From contig CALUNA010000002.1 in the NCBI GenBank assembly GCA_944321895.1, positions 124,001-188,000 on the forward strand: a stretch of 64,000 nucleotides of DNA, in the 5' to 3' direction. Both the position numbers and the translations under genes were made by a program. The notes beneath the pieces are model-generated. The model was given only the letters and a program-made list of their open reading frames with translations. It did no database searches and was not told where the DNA came from. Origin of the DNA: an uncultured Bacteroidales bacterium (GTDB taxonomy: Bacteria > Bacteroidota > Bacteroidia > Bacteroidales > Paludibacteraceae). Shown here one piece after another: positions 8,593-17,381 of the stretch (the first letter of the stretch is position 1; the number at the start of each line of letters is the position of its first letter).

Positions 8593-9423
8593 ATGACAAG
8601 AGAAGAACTTTACGGAAATATTATGCGCAAGAAATCATTTCTTTGCGTGGGTTTGGATACGGATGTGGAAAAGATTCCGGAACATTTGTTCGATGAGTCG
8701 GATGATGCCATTTTTGCATTCAACAAGGCCATTATCGATGCGACGGCCGATTTGTGCGTCGCCTACAAGCCCAATCTGGCTTTTTACGAAAGTATTGGCA
8801 TTGAAGGCTGGGACATCCTGGAACGCACGGTGGAATATATCCGCATCAATTACCCTGACCAGTTTATTATTGCTGATGCCAAGCGCGGAGATATTGGCAA
8901 TACGTCGGCCATGTATGCGCGCACGTTTTTCGGCAACATGGATGTGGACAGTGTTACGGTGGCTCCCTACATGGGTGCAGACAGTGTTACGCCGTTCCTG
9001 ACCTATCCGGGCAAATGGGTTACCTTGCTTGCCTTGACCAGCAACAAGGGTGCATTCGATTTCCAGTTCATGGAGGACCGCGTTACCGGTGAGCGGCTGT
9101 TTGAAAAAGTGCTGCGCACATCGCTCCAATGGGGTAACGCCGACAACATGATGTATGTGGTGGGTGCTACCAAGGCCGAAATGTTGGAAGATGTGCGCAA
9201 GATTGTGCCTGAACATTTCCTGCTTGTGCCCGGAATCGGGGCGCAGGGCGGCAGTTTGCAGGAAGTGGCCGCGCATGGCATGAACAGCCAATGCGGTTTG
9301 CTGGTCAATTCCTCGCGGGCGATTATTTATGCCGACAGCACGCCGGCTTTTGCTGATGCCGCACGTGCCGAAGCCCGGCGCGTACAACAGGAAATGGCTG
9401 TCCTGCTGGAAAAAAAATCCTGA
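8593..9423 (+). CDS. pyrF: Orotidine 5'-phosphate decarboxylase (group 2)
   Basis: A 276-residue TIM-barrel enzyme converting OMP to UMP, the last step of pyrimidine synthesis. The catalytic Lys/Asp motif is [14 protein letters not shown], the substrate segment is FLCVGLDTD at the N-terminus, and the phosphate-binding end is [11 protein letters not shown] followed by [11 protein letters not shown]. Length and the DAKRGDI context fit the longer group 2 PyrF. It follows prfA by 49 bases and is probably last in the operon, with the palindrome at 9546-9599 as a possible terminator. Confidence 0.97.
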   Translation: MTREELYGNIMRKKSFLCVGLDTDVEKIPEHLFDESDDAIFAFNKAIIDATADLCVAYKPNLAFYESIGIEGWDILERTVEYIRINYPDQFIIADAKRGDIGNTSAMYARTFFGNMDVDSVTVAPYMGADSVTPFLTYPGKWVTLLALTSNKGAFDFQFMEDRVTGERLFEKVLRTSLQWGNADNMMYVVGATKAEMLEDVRKIVPEHFLLVPGIGAQGGSLQEVAAHGMNSQCGLLVNSSRAIIYADSTPAFADAARAEARRVQQEMAVLLEKKS

Positions 9424-9545
9424 TTGGGTGGGCGTGATTATGGTTTAATATCAAACTGTTGAATAAATACATTCTGTAAATTGTGGAGATAACTGAAATT
9501 GGATTGAATTTGCAGAAAATTTACAGGTTGTAAGGGTAAACATGA

Positions 9546-9599
9546 AAATGAACTGCACCCCAAAAGTTAGACACATAACTTTTGGGGTGCAGTTCATTT
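9546..9599. repeat. 54-base perfect palindrome, IS-end-like, between convergent genes
   Basis: Two 24-base perfect inverted arms (9546-9569 and 9576-9599) around the six-base loop GACACA. The arms contain TGAACTGCACCCCAAAAGTT, which resembles the terminal inverted repeats of IS3-family (IS150-group) elements, TGnACTGnnCCCnAAAAGTT. No transposase is present. It could serve as a bidirectional terminator for pyrF and korB, or be the joined ends of a lost element. Confidence 0.75.
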
Positions 9600-9642
9600 G
9601 TGTTAAAGGCAGGAACAGCCTTTTTTAGTAAGATGCGATGGG

Positions 9643-10641
9643 TTACATCTCCCATTTCTCGCAACTGGCAACCAAATCATCGAAACAGTGGATTTTCGAT
9701 TTTGCCTGTACTTCGGCAATTTGGCGGTTTACGGCTTCGTCGTAACTTTCTTCTTCCACATCGCGGATGATGCCCATTGCAACAGGTAGTTCCGGCCCTT
9801 CCATCAGGGCGAGTTTTTTGTGCAGGGTGTCATCGGTGCAATGTGCATCGTGCACCAGAATGTCCTGTTCGGTGATGCCGTTCTCGCCGATGGTAACGGC
9901 TTTGAGGTTCCAGCCGTCCAATACGAGTCCTTTGTTGCGTTCTGCCCCGAAAATCATAGGTTTGCCATGTTCCAGCACAATCATGCGGTCGGCGCGGTGT
10001 TCCTTGTCGGAAATCCAGCCGTGTGCTCCGTTGTTGAAGATGATACAGTTCACCAGACATTCCACTACGGCGGCACCTTTGTGTCTGGCGGCAGCCACCA
10101 TGCTGCTGACCGTGGTCTGGATGTCCACATCCAATGCACGTGCGAAGAATGTGCCGCGTGCTCCGAACACAAGTTCCGCAGGACGGAACGGGCGTTCCAC
10201 TGTTCCGTAGGGCGATGATTTGCTGACAAATCCTTTTTTGCTCGTCGGTGAATATTGTCCTTTGGTCAGACCGTATATCTGGTTGTTGAACAGAACAATA
10301 TTCAGGTTTACGTTTCGGCGCAGGCTGTGTATGAAGTGGTTCCCGCCAATGGCAAGGCAGTCGCCGTCACCGGACATTTGCCATACGGTCAGTTCGGGAT
10401 GTGAGGTTTTGACACCTGTAGCGATGGCCGCCCCGCGTCCGTGTATGGTGTTGAAGCCGTATGTGCTCAAATAGTGCGGCATGCGTGAAGAACAGCCAAT
10501 GCCGGATATGACAACAGTCTGATAAGGGGGAATACCCAGTTCGGCCATGGCTCTTTGCAGCGAACTGACAACGGCGTGGTCGCCGCAACCCGGGCAGAAA
10601 CGCACGTATTGGTCGCTTTTGAAATCTTTTGCGGTAAACAT
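9643..10641 (-). CDS. korB: 2-oxoacid:ferredoxin oxidoreductase, beta subunit (2-oxoglutarate type)
   Basis: A 332-residue thiamine-diphosphate subunit. It has the N-terminal FCPGCGDHAVV and GIGCSSRMPHYL cysteine motifs that bind a 4Fe-4S cluster, and the TPP/Mg motif beginning GDGDCLAIGGNHFIH and ending in NN (NIVLFNNQIYGLTKGQYSPTS). With the alpha subunit it oxidatively decarboxylates a 2-oxoacid to acyl-CoA, reducing ferredoxin, or runs in reverse. The start MFTAKDFKSDQYVRFCPGCG is typical. It lies 59 bases downstream of korA and is the second gene of the operon. 2-Oxoglutarate as substrate is inferred from similarity to KorB. Confidence 0.93.
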   Translation of the reverse strand: MFTAKDFKSDQYVRFCPGCGDHAVVSSLQRAMAELGIPPYQTVVISGIGCSSRMPHYLSTYGFNTIHGRGAAIATGVKTSHPELTVWQMSGDGDCLAIGGNHFIHSLRRNVNLNIVLFNNQIYGLTKGQYSPTSKKGFVSKSSPYGTVERPFRPAELVFGARGTFFARALDVDIQTTVSSMVAAARHKGAAVVECLVNCIIFNNGAHGWISDKEHRADRMIVLEHGKPMIFGAERNKGLVLDGWNLKAVTIGENGITEQDILVHDAHCTDDTLHKKLALMEGPELPVAMGIIRDVEEESYDEAVNRQIAEVQAKSKIHCFDDLVASCEKWEM

Positions 10642-10700
10642 AACCTAATATGATTTGTGTGGCAGACCGGGAATGATGGTTCCAGCTGCCTTTGTTGTTT

Positions 10701-12560
10701 TTATTTGTTAATTAATTCAAGAAAACAGGCTTCCAGTTCACTGACATTGAACGGTTGCCCTTCCACTTTGTTGCATTGGTACAGATGTACGTTTTCCACT
10801 TGCGAACGCAGGTATGTCGCAAATTGTCCGGTGTTCAGTTCGCAGACAACCACTTTCGGATATTTGTGCAATACGTCGGCCGTGTTTTGGGGCAGTGGTG
10901 CAATGTAGTTGAAGTGTGCCAGCGCTATTTTGTGGCCTTGCGCGTTCAAGTTGGTCATTGCACTCATCAAATGTCCTTTGGTGCTTCCCCATCCGACAAT
11001 CAGTAATTCTGCATCGTCGGCATGTCCTTCCACGACAACATCAGGAATGGAGTCTGCTACATTTTTGATTTTCCGTGCGCGGTTTTCCGTCATGATGGCA
11101 TGGTTGGCCGGTTGTGTGGATATGCTTCCGGTCTGGTTGTCGCGCTCCAGACCCATGTTCCGGTGTTCGAAGCCTTCCATGCCAGGTATGGCCCAATAAC
11201 GAATTTTGGTTTTTTCATCACGTTTGGCAACATTGTATGCGCCTTTCAAACCGGCCGGCACCATGTGGGGTGTGATTGCCGGCATATCGGCCAGTTTCGG
11301 CAGTTTCCAGAGCGAAGAGCCGTTGGCGAGGAATGTGTCTGAGAGCAGGATGACCGGCGTCATGTGTTCCAATGCGATTTTGCTGGCCATGTAGCTGAAC
11401 TCGAAGCAGTCGGCCGGCGAACTGGCTGCTATTACGACAGCCGGACTTTCACCGTTTCGTCCGTAAATGGCTTGCAACAAATCGGTCTGTTCTGTTTTGG
11501 TTGGCATGCCGGTACTCGGGCCGCCGCGCATGACATCAATAACGACGAGTGGCAATTCGGCTATTGTGGTCAATCCGATTGCTTCCGATTTCAGGGCAAG
11601 GCCGGGGCCGGATGTGCTGGTTGCCGCCAGGCAGCCCGCAAAGGCAGCACCGATGGCCGTGCATACGCCTGAAATTTCATCTTCGGCCTGTACAACCATG
11701 GCACCGACATCTTTCCGCAGGGCAAGTTCCTGCATGATGTCCGTGGCCGGTGTGATGGGATAACTTCCCAGAAACAGTTTCAAACCGGCCTTTTCGGCGG
11801 CGGCTATCAGTCCCCATGCGGTGGCTTTGTTTCCGTTTATGCTTGTGTATGTGCCTTTGGGCATGGAGTGCGACTTGTCTATAATGAATGTGGAAATATT
11901 CAGGTGCAGGTTATTTCCGTAATTGTAACCATCGGTCAGAACCTTGACGTTGGCTTTCAGCAGGTCGGGTTTTTTGCCGAACTTGTTGCCCAGAAAATGT
12001 ATGGCCTGGTCAACGGGACGGTTAAAAAGCCAGCAGACAATGCCTAATGCAAACATGTTTTTGCTGCGAATAACGGATTTGTTGTCCATTCCGAAGTCGG
12101 CCAAACTGTCTTTGGTGAGTTTTGTCAACGGCACGGGAATGATTTGCACGGTTTCCGAAAGTCCCAGTTCTTCGAACGGATTGTCGGTTTTGAACTGCGC
12201 TTTCTCCAGGTCCTGTTTCTCAAATGAATCGGTGTCTATAATGACCACACCCATTTTTTTGATGCCTTTGGCGTTTACTTTCAGTGCGGCGGGATTCATG
12301 GCTACGAGGACATCGGCCTCATCGCCAGGCGTATAGACTTTGCCGGAACCTAAATGGACCTGAAAGCCCGATACGCCGCCGAGTGTGCCTTGCGGAGCGC
12401 GGATTTCGGCAGGAAAGTCAGGGAACGTTGAAATTTCATTGCCCAGAATGGCAGACAAATTGGAAAACAGTGTACCGGTCAATTGCATGCCATCGCCGGA
12501 GTCGCCGGAAAAGCGAACTACAACATTGTCTAATGCTGTTATTGGTGTTTTTGTATCCAT
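10701..12560 (-). CDS. korA: 2-oxoacid:ferredoxin oxidoreductase, alpha subunit (gamma-alpha fusion)
   Basis: A 619-residue subunit made of an N-terminal gamma domain (VVRFSGDSGDGMQLTGTLFS, residues 10-190) fused to the alpha pyrimidine-binding domain (FLGSYPITPATDIMQELA from about 265) and a C-terminal transketolase-like domain (LLIVGWGSTKGHLMSAM). This is the KorA/OorA layout of two-subunit enzymes in Bacteroidetes. The gene is first in the korAB operon. Its leader contains a long stem (12582-12634). A pyruvate or branched-chain 2-oxoacid preference cannot be excluded. Confidence 0.93.
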   Translation of the reverse strand: MDTKTPITALDNVVVRFSGDSGDGMQLTGTLFSNLSAILGNEISTFPDFPAEIRAPQGTLGGVSGFQVHLGSGKVYTPGDEADVLVAMNPAALKVNAKGIKKMGVVIIDTDSFEKQDLEKAQFKTDNPFEELGLSETVQIIPVPLTKLTKDSLADFGMDNKSVIRSKNMFALGIVCWLFNRPVDQAIHFLGNKFGKKPDLLKANVKVLTDGYNYGNNLHLNISTFIIDKSHSMPKGTYTSINGNKATAWGLIAAAEKAGLKLFLGSYPITPATDIMQELALRKDVGAMVVQAEDEISGVCTAIGAAFAGCLAATSTSGPGLALKSEAIGLTTIAELPLVVIDVMRGGPSTGMPTKTEQTDLLQAIYGRNGESPAVVIAASSPADCFEFSYMASKIALEHMTPVILLSDTFLANGSSLWKLPKLADMPAITPHMVPAGLKGAYNVAKRDEKTKIRYWAIPGMEGFEHRNMGLERDNQTGSISTQPANHAIMTENRARKIKNVADSIPDVVVEGHADDAELLIVGWGSTKGHLMSAMTNLNAQGHKIALAHFNYIAPLPQNTADVLHKYPKVVVCELNTGQFATYLRSQVENVHLYQCNKVEGQPFNVSELEACFLELINK

Positions 12561-12581
12561 ATCCTAAATTAAATGCTGTAT

Positions 12582-12634
12582 ATGCAGGCGAACGGTGATG
12601 TTTCGGTTGGAAAGAGGTCGCTCAACGCCTGCAT
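12582..12634 (-). promoter_or_regulatory. Leader stem-loop in the korA 5' untranslated region
   Basis: A perfect nine-base stem (ATGCAGGCG at 12582-12590 with CGCCTGCAT at 12626-12634) encloses 35 bases. It lies between the predicted transcription start and the korA ATG. It does not match the thiamine-pyrophosphate riboswitch core. Its role is unknown. Confidence 0.4.
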
Positions 12635-12660
12635 GAATTAGGTTTGGTTCATTTTGGCTG

Positions 12661-12691
12661 CAAAAATATGGAAAAATCATTTTTTATGCAA
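12661..12691 (-). promoter_or_regulatory. Promoter of korAB
   Basis: Minus strand TTG (12689-12691), 20 bases, TATTTTTG (12661-12668), about 100 bases upstream of the korA start. Confidence 0.6.
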
Positions 12692-12835
12692 GAAAAATGT
12701 ATATTTTTTTGCAAAACCACTGTTTTTTGTATTTTCATGGAATAATTATTCCTGTTTCTGCATTGATTTGAATAATTATGCTTTCCCGAAGAATGTATCC
12801 GCACAATCTTTACGCCGGTTTAATTTATTTTTCCG

Positions 12836-12843
12836 TACATTTG
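12836..12843 (+). promoter_or_regulatory. -7 box upstream of the metallophosphoesterase
   Basis: TACATTTG fits TAnnTTTG and ends 21 bases before the ATG. A clear -33 TTG is not seen, so confidence is moderate. Confidence 0.45.
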
Positions 12844-12864
12844 TCCGGAATTTAACAAACAGGG

Positions 12865-14076
12865 ATGATGAAAAAGGTTTTGTATGTTTTGCTTGCGGTC
12901 GTATTGGCGGGTGGAATTTTTTGTTATACGTCCTGGAACCGTTGGTTTCATAATCCGCCGGAAGCGGTTTACACGACACCTGATTTCCCGGACAGGATTA
13001 CATGGACTTTGGCCGAAGGGACACATGACCGTGTGTTGAGCTGGCGTTGTGGTGAAGCAGTGGATTCGGCTTTTGTCGATTTTGTGTGTCAGGGCAGGGC
13101 AGACACGTTGCGGGTTCCGGCAGTTGGAACCGTTGTGGATAGCCGTTCGGGAAAATCGGCGTTTTATCAGGCGCATTTTTCCGGTTTGCAGGAGGGAGCC
13201 GTTTATGCTTACCGCATTGCAACGGGTTTGCAGCAGACATCGTGGCATTCGTTTCGTGTGGTTCCATCGGGAAATTTCTCGTTCGTTTTGTTTGGCGATA
13301 TTCACGTTCCCGATTCGCTTCTGTTGTCCATGGTTACCGTTCTTGATACATGTCCGGCCAGTAAAGATGCCGCCTTCTGGGCTTTTGCCGGCGATATGAT
13401 AGAGCGTCCGACCGACGTTTACTGGTGTGCGTTTTATGATGCTTTGGGCGATGTGCCGTTGCGGCGTCCTGTTTTGGCCTGCACGGGCAACCACGAATAT
13501 CTGAAAGCGCTTGTCAAACCGTTGGACACACGTTGGGTGCATACATTCGTTAATCCGGCCAACGGACCGGAAAAATATCTTGGGCGCACGTATTATGTAG
13601 ATTATGAACCGGTGCGGATGGTTGTGCTTGATACGGATGGTCTGGCAGGGCCGGCCGATTATGTTCGGGTACGGAAATGGCTGAAGCGGGTTTTGTCGGA
13701 GAATCCGCAAAAATGGACAATGGTTATCATGCATCATCCCGTCTATTCGGCAGCGGAAGGACGTTCCAATCCGTTGATGCGTATGGCTTTCAATGGAATT
13801 TTTGTCCGTTATGGTGTTGATGTGGTCATTCAGGGACACGATCACTCCTATATGAGGCGTAATTCATATTTGGATGGCCGCGCGACGACGCCTGTTTACA
13901 TGGTATTGAACAGTTCGCCGAAGAACTACAGGCAAAAGTCTCATCCTGTGGCGGATTGCACCGGTTATGGCGAACGGTTTTACCAACATGTAACTGTTTC
14001 GGCTGACAGTTTGTGTGTACGTACGTATCGTGCGGCCGGTAACACCCTGTATGATGGGTTTGTGGTACGGAAATAA
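12865..14076 (+). CDS. Secreted calcineurin-like metallophosphoesterase (purple acid phosphatase-like)
   Basis: A 403-residue protein. The N-terminus (MMKKVLYVLLAVVLAGGIFC) is a signal peptide or membrane anchor. A beta-sandwich region similar to the N-terminal domain of purple acid phosphatases follows (about residues 35-130). The dinuclear metal site is complete: FGDIH (D145, H147), GDMIE (D177), GNHE (208-211), MHHP (H290, H291) and GHDH (324-327). It probably cleaves phosphomonoesters or diesters outside the cytoplasm; the substrate is unknown. It ends two bases before the convergent recO stop, and there is no room for a separate terminator. Confidence 0.87.
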   Translation: MMKKVLYVLLAVVLAGGIFCYTSWNRWFHNPPEAVYTTPDFPDRITWTLAEGTHDRVLSWRCGEAVDSAFVDFVCQGRADTLRVPAVGTVVDSRSGKSAFYQAHFSGLQEGAVYAYRIATGLQQTSWHSFRVVPSGNFSFVLFGDIHVPDSLLLSMVTVLDTCPASKDAAFWAFAGDMIERPTDVYWCAFYDALGDVPLRRPVLACTGNHEYLKALVKPLDTRWVHTFVNPANGPEKYLGRTYYVDYEPVRMVVLDTDGLAGPADYVRVRKWLKRVLSENPQKWTMVIMHHPVYSAAEGRSNPLMRMAFNGIFVRYGVDVVIQGHDHSYMRRNSYLDGRATTPVYMVLNSSPKNYRQKSHPVADCTGYGERFYQHVTVSADSLCVRTYRAAGNTLYDGFVVRK

Positions 14077-14077
14077 G

Positions 14078-14794
14078 TCAGTCGAAAAGTTCGTTCAGCA
14101 CTTCCATGGATTGCACACCGTAAAACTCAGGAACATGCAGGGCATAATATTTTATGATGTTGTTCAGCAAAACGGTGCGTTGGTTGCGGGTTAAGCGCAG
14201 TTGCATCATGGTGGCGTATGTGCAGTTGCACGTTTGTCTGAACGTTTCCAGCTCTGCATTGTCCAGAAAATGTGGGTGCAATGGTTTTTGGTGGCAGATT
14301 TCACCGCTTTCCATATCAAAAAACGGCCCTTTCCCTTCCAAGTTGGGAGAGATGCCGATATATTTGGACAGTTGCATGAGGAAAACTGGATGAAAGTTGG
14401 CTGGTTTATCCGTTTCATCCAATACGCGGATGGAAGATTCCAGAAAAGCAAAAAGCTCCCTGTTCTCAATCGGTTGTTTCAGTGTCTTGTACAGGATTTC
14501 GGCCAGAAACAGGACAATGGATTGTCTGGCAAGGTCGAACGGAATGGTCCTGAACGGAAATGACAGCCTGCTTTCGCGGATGCGTCGCAGTTCCATTGTC
14601 GGGTTGCCTGCAATCTCGGCCTCGATAACCGATAATGGCTCGAAGAGAGCGGCTTTGTTAGCCGATTTTTTGGAGTGCATGCCTTTGACCGTGCAGTTCA
14701 GGCGGCCGAATTGTTCCGTGTAGAGATGAACGATGTCTGTCGTGTCGGAATATCTGGCTTGCCGGAGTACTATGGCTGCTGTTCTCGTATACAT
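14078..14794 (-). CDS. recO: DNA repair protein RecO
   Basis: A 238-residue protein. RecO works with RecR to load RecA on SSB-coated gaps. The N-terminal OB-fold begins MYTRTAAIVLRQARYSDTTDIVHLYTE, the family signature, followed by KGMHSKKSANKAALFEPLSVIE. The helical C-terminal half is normal in length, but I do not see the zinc-binding cysteine cluster found in some RecO proteins; only two isolated cysteines are near 190 (QTCNCTY). It stands alone between convergent and divergent neighbours. Confidence 0.92.
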   Translation of the reverse strand: MYTRTAAIVLRQARYSDTTDIVHLYTEQFGRLNCTVKGMHSKKSANKAALFEPLSVIEAEIAGNPTMELRRIRESRLSFPFRTIPFDLARQSIVLFLAEILYKTLKQPIENRELFAFLESSIRVLDETDKPANFHPVFLMQLSKYIGISPNLEGKGPFFDMESGEICHQKPLHPHFLDNAELETFRQTCNCTYATMMQLRLTRNQRTVLLNNIIKYYALHVPEFYGVQSMEVLNELFD

Positions 14795-14817
14795 ATTTCC
14801 TGTTCTTCGTAGTGCGG

Positions 14818-14825
14818 CAAAGGTA
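14818..14825 (-). promoter_or_regulatory. -7 box of recO
   Basis: TACCTTTG on the minus strand, 23 bases before the recO ATG. No convincing -33 element. Confidence 0.5.
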
Positions 14826-14908
14826 GCACAATAAAGGAAGATTTTATGGGGAAATGGTTGGAAATTAATGTATTCAGGAAAAAAGTGAGAATATTTTTCG
14901 CAAATATT

Positions 14909-14938
14909 TTGTCATGTCAAAAAAACGTTCTATCTTTG
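14909..14938 (+). promoter_or_regulatory. Promoter of tRNA-Glu and rpsT
   Basis: TTG (14909-14911), 19 bases, TATCTTTG (14931-14938), 26 bases before the tRNA. Confidence 0.7.
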
Positions 14939-14964
14939 CACCCGCAAAACTCGAAAACGAGTAT

Positions 14965-15036
14965 GGCCCATTCGTCTATCGGCTAGGACGCAAGATTTTC
15001 ATTCTTGAAAGAGGAGTTCGATTCTCCTATGGGCTA
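14965..15036 (+). tRNA. tRNA-Glu (anticodon TTC)
   Basis: A 72-base cloverleaf. The acceptor arms GGCCCAT/ATGGGCT pair, the discriminator is A and the T-loop is GTTCGATTC. The anticodon loop is in AAGATTTTCATTCTT, with anticodon TTC. CCA is not encoded. It is 27 bases before rpsT and probably shares its transcript. Confidence 0.95.
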
Positions 15037-15063
15037 CGAATAACGAATTAAAAGAAATTTGAG

Positions 15064-15318
15064 ATGGCAAATCATAAATCATCTGTAAAAAGAATACGTC
15101 AGACGGAGAAGCGCAAGCTGCACAACCGTTATTATGCAAAAACAGCCCGTAATGCAGTTCGCAAGATGCGTGCTACGACAGAAAAGGCTGTTGCCGCCGA
15201 GATGCTTCCAAAGGTATCGGCCATGTTGGATAAATTGGCAAAACGCAATATTATCCATAAAAACAAGGCAAGTAACCTGAAGTCGAAACTCGCGCTTCAT
15301 GTAAACAAACTGGCGTAA
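15064..15318 (+). CDS. rpsT: 30S ribosomal protein S20
   Basis: An 84-residue, highly basic helical protein that binds 16S rRNA. It starts [20 protein letters not shown] and ends [13 protein letters not shown], the usual S20 form. It follows tRNA-Glu closely and is followed by a strong terminator. Confidence 0.97.
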   Translation: MANHKSSVKRIRQTEKRKLHNRYYAKTARNAVRKMRATTEKAVAAEMLPKVSAMLDKLAKRNIIHKNKASNLKSKLALHVNKLA

Positions 15319-15341
15319 TAGTTTTTTGTTTTCATAAGTAC

Positions 15342-15374
15342 AGGACTGGTTGGAGAAATTCAGCCAGTCCTTTT
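15342..15374 (+). terminator. Terminator after rpsT
   Basis: Stem AGGACTGG (15342-15349) with CCAGTCCT (15364-15371), followed by TTTTG. Confidence 0.75.
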
Positions 15375-15410
15375 GTTTGTTATTCCGGCTTTTGAGGGGT
15401 GGCAGCATAA

Positions 15411-15447
15411 AAAAACGGGGAAGAGATGCATGTTCTTCCCCGTTTTT
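15411..15447 (-). terminator. Terminator of the tig-clpP-clpX operon
   Basis: A 14-base perfect stem (15411-15424 with 15434-15447) and nine-base loop. The minus-strand copy ends in a run of T, 17 bases after the clpX stop. Confidence 0.85.
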
Positions 15448-15463
15448 ACATGTTATTATGTCC

Positions 15464-16705
15464 TTAACCGATTTGTTGCAGGCGGTGTATGTTGGCCTGT
15501 TTCAATCGTGTTTCCGCATATTCGCGTGTTATTTGCAAAGCCTTTTTGTCGGTCGAAGGCATGTCGAACATGGCGTCCATCATAATCATTTCAACTATGG
15601 AACGCAGTCCCCGTGCACCCAGCTTGAACTCAATGGCTTTGTCTACGATGTAATCCAGAACATCCTTATCGAACGAGAGTTCGATATCATCCATTTTGAA
15701 CAATTTGATGTATTGTTTGATAATGGAGTTTTTCGGCTCTGTCAGTATCCTGCGCAGGGCTTCCCTGTCGAGAGGTTCCAGATAAGTCAGTATGGGCAGG
15801 CGGCCGATGATTTCCGGAATAAGTCCGAATGCCTTCAAATCCTGTGGCGTGATGTATTGCAGCAGGTTGTTGCGGTCTATCTTGTGGTTGTTCTGTGCCG
15901 CAGTGTAGCCTATGGTCTGGGTGTTTAACCGTGCTGCAATCCGTTTTTCTATGCCATCAAAGGCGCCGCCGCAAATGAACAGGATGTTCTGCGTGTTTAC
16001 GGCAATCAGTTTTTGTTCCGGATGCTTGCGCCCGCCTTGTGGCGGAACGTTTACGACGGAACCTTCCAGCAATTTCAGCAAGCCTTGCTGCACGCCTTCG
16101 CCGCTGACATCGCGTGTGATGCTTGGATTGTCGCTCTTGCGGGCAATCTTGTCTATCTCATCAATGAAGACAATTCCTCTTTCGGCGGCTTTTACATCGT
16201 AGTCGGCCACTTGCAGCAGACGTGACAGGATGCTTTCTATGTCCTCACCCACATAGCCGGCTTCTGTCAGTACAGTCGCATCCACAATGGTGAAAGGGAC
16301 ATGCAGTCGGCGTGCAATTGTTTTTGCCAGCAGGGTCTTTCCCGTTCCGGTTGGGCCAACCATGATGATGTTCGATTTCTCGATTTCCACTTCATCCGGA
16401 CCGTTTTTCTGTATCAGCCGTTTGTAGTGGTTGTAGACGGCAACAGACAGGAACTTCTTTGCCTCATCCTGGCCTATGACGTACTGGTCCAGAAATGCCT
16501 TTATTTCCCGTGGCTTGGGCAGTTCTTTGCCTTCCAATGGGTTGGGTGACTCTTTTCTGAACGTATCCCTGACAATCTCATCGGCTTGTTCAACACAATT
16601 GTTGCAGATGGCTACACCGTTCTCACCATAAATAAGCAGACTAACCTCATTCTCAGGTCTTCCGCAAAAACTGCAATACTTTTTGTCTTGTTGCATTTTA
16701 GCCAC
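15464..16705 (-). CDS. clpX: ATP-dependent Clp protease ATP-binding subunit ClpX
   Basis: A 413-residue AAA+ unfoldase feeding ClpP. The N-terminal zinc-binding domain has CSFC and CNNC pairs (residues 12-38). Walker A is GPTGTGKT, the pore loop is GYVGED, Walker B is [10 protein letters not shown], and [13 protein letters not shown] follows. All expected motifs are present at normal length. It is two bases after clpP and last in the operon. Confidence 0.98.
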   Translation of the reverse strand: MAKMQQDKKYCSFCGRPENEVSLLIYGENGVAICNNCVEQADEIVRDTFRKESPNPLEGKELPKPREIKAFLDQYVIGQDEAKKFLSVAVYNHYKRLIQKNGPDEVEIEKSNIIMVGPTGTGKTLLAKTIARRLHVPFTIVDATVLTEAGYVGEDIESILSRLLQVADYDVKAAERGIVFIDEIDKIARKSDNPSITRDVSGEGVQQGLLKLLEGSVVNVPPQGGRKHPEQKLIAVNTQNILFICGGAFDGIEKRIAARLNTQTIGYTAAQNNHKIDRNNLLQYITPQDLKAFGLIPEIIGRLPILTYLEPLDREALRRILTEPKNSIIKQYIKLFKMDDIELSFDKDVLDYIVDKAIEFKLGARGLRSIVEMIMMDAMFDMPSTDKKALQITREYAETRLKQANIHRLQQIG

Positions 16706-16707
16706 GA

Positions 16708-17376
16708 TTATTTTTTCTCCTTGATTAGCAGTTTGTCAATCATGCCATAGTCGAGGGCTTCTTGTGAAGTCATCCAATAATCGCGGTCAGAGTCTTTCTC
16801 AATGCGTTCGTATGGATTTCCGGAATGTTCGGCAATGATGGTGTACAGTTCTTTTTTGAGTTTCTGGATTTCGCGTGCTGTTATTTCTATGTCTGATGCC
16901 TGGCCTTGTGCACCGCCCATGGGTTGATGGATCATCACCCGCGAGTGGGTGAGGGCCGAGCGTTTGCCTTTTTCGCCGGCAACCAGCAAGACGGCGGCCA
17001 TAGAAGCAGCCATGCCCGTGCAAATGGTGCATACATCGGAATTGATGAACTGCATGGTGTCGTAGATTCCCAAGCCGGCATATACGCTTCCGCCCGGTGA
17101 ATTCAGGTAAATGGAAATGTCCCGTCCCGAATCAGCGGAGTCCAGATACAGCAGTTGCGCCTGGATGACGTTGGCCGTGTAGTCATCTATTTGCGTGCCG
17201 AGGAAGATGATGCGGTCCATCATCAGGCGTGAAAACACGTCCATCTGGGTTACGTTCAACTGGCGTTCTTCCAGAATGGATGGTGAAATGTAGTTGCTTG
17301 TTACATCCATGTATTTTTCCAGATGCATGCTGTTCATGCCCAGATGCCGTGTCGCATATTTCTTGAAGTCGTCCAT
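16708..17376 (-). CDS. clpP: ATP-dependent Clp protease proteolytic subunit ClpP
   Basis: A 222-residue serine peptidase forming the tetradecameric barrel. The nucleophile serine is in [14 protein letters not shown] and the histidine is in [13 protein letters not shown]. The [21 protein letters not shown] segment is typical of ClpP. The N-terminal extension ([23 protein letters not shown]) is a likely propeptide. It lies between tig and clpX, the classic order. Confidence 0.98.
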   Translation of the reverse strand: MDDFKKYATRHLGMNSMHLEKYMDVTSNYISPSILEERQLNVTQMDVFSRLMMDRIIFLGTQIDDYTANVIQAQLLYLDSADSGRDISIYLNSPGGSVYAGLGIYDTMQFINSDVCTICTGMAASMAAVLLVAGEKGKRSALTHSRVMIHQPMGGAQGQASDIEITAREIQKLKKELYTIIAEHSGNPYERIEKDSDRDYWMTSQEALDYGMIDKLLIKEKK

Positions 17377-17381
17377 GTTTT

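Noticed and set aside
12561..12660. Thiamine-pyrophosphate riboswitch before korA
   Set aside because: The leader lacks the CUGAGA and ACCUGA-type core; only a simple long stem is present.
12820..13845. 341-codon open frame antisense to the metallophosphoesterase
   Set aside because: The plus-strand gene has all five metal-site motifs. The antisense product is rich in H, R and C with no family features.
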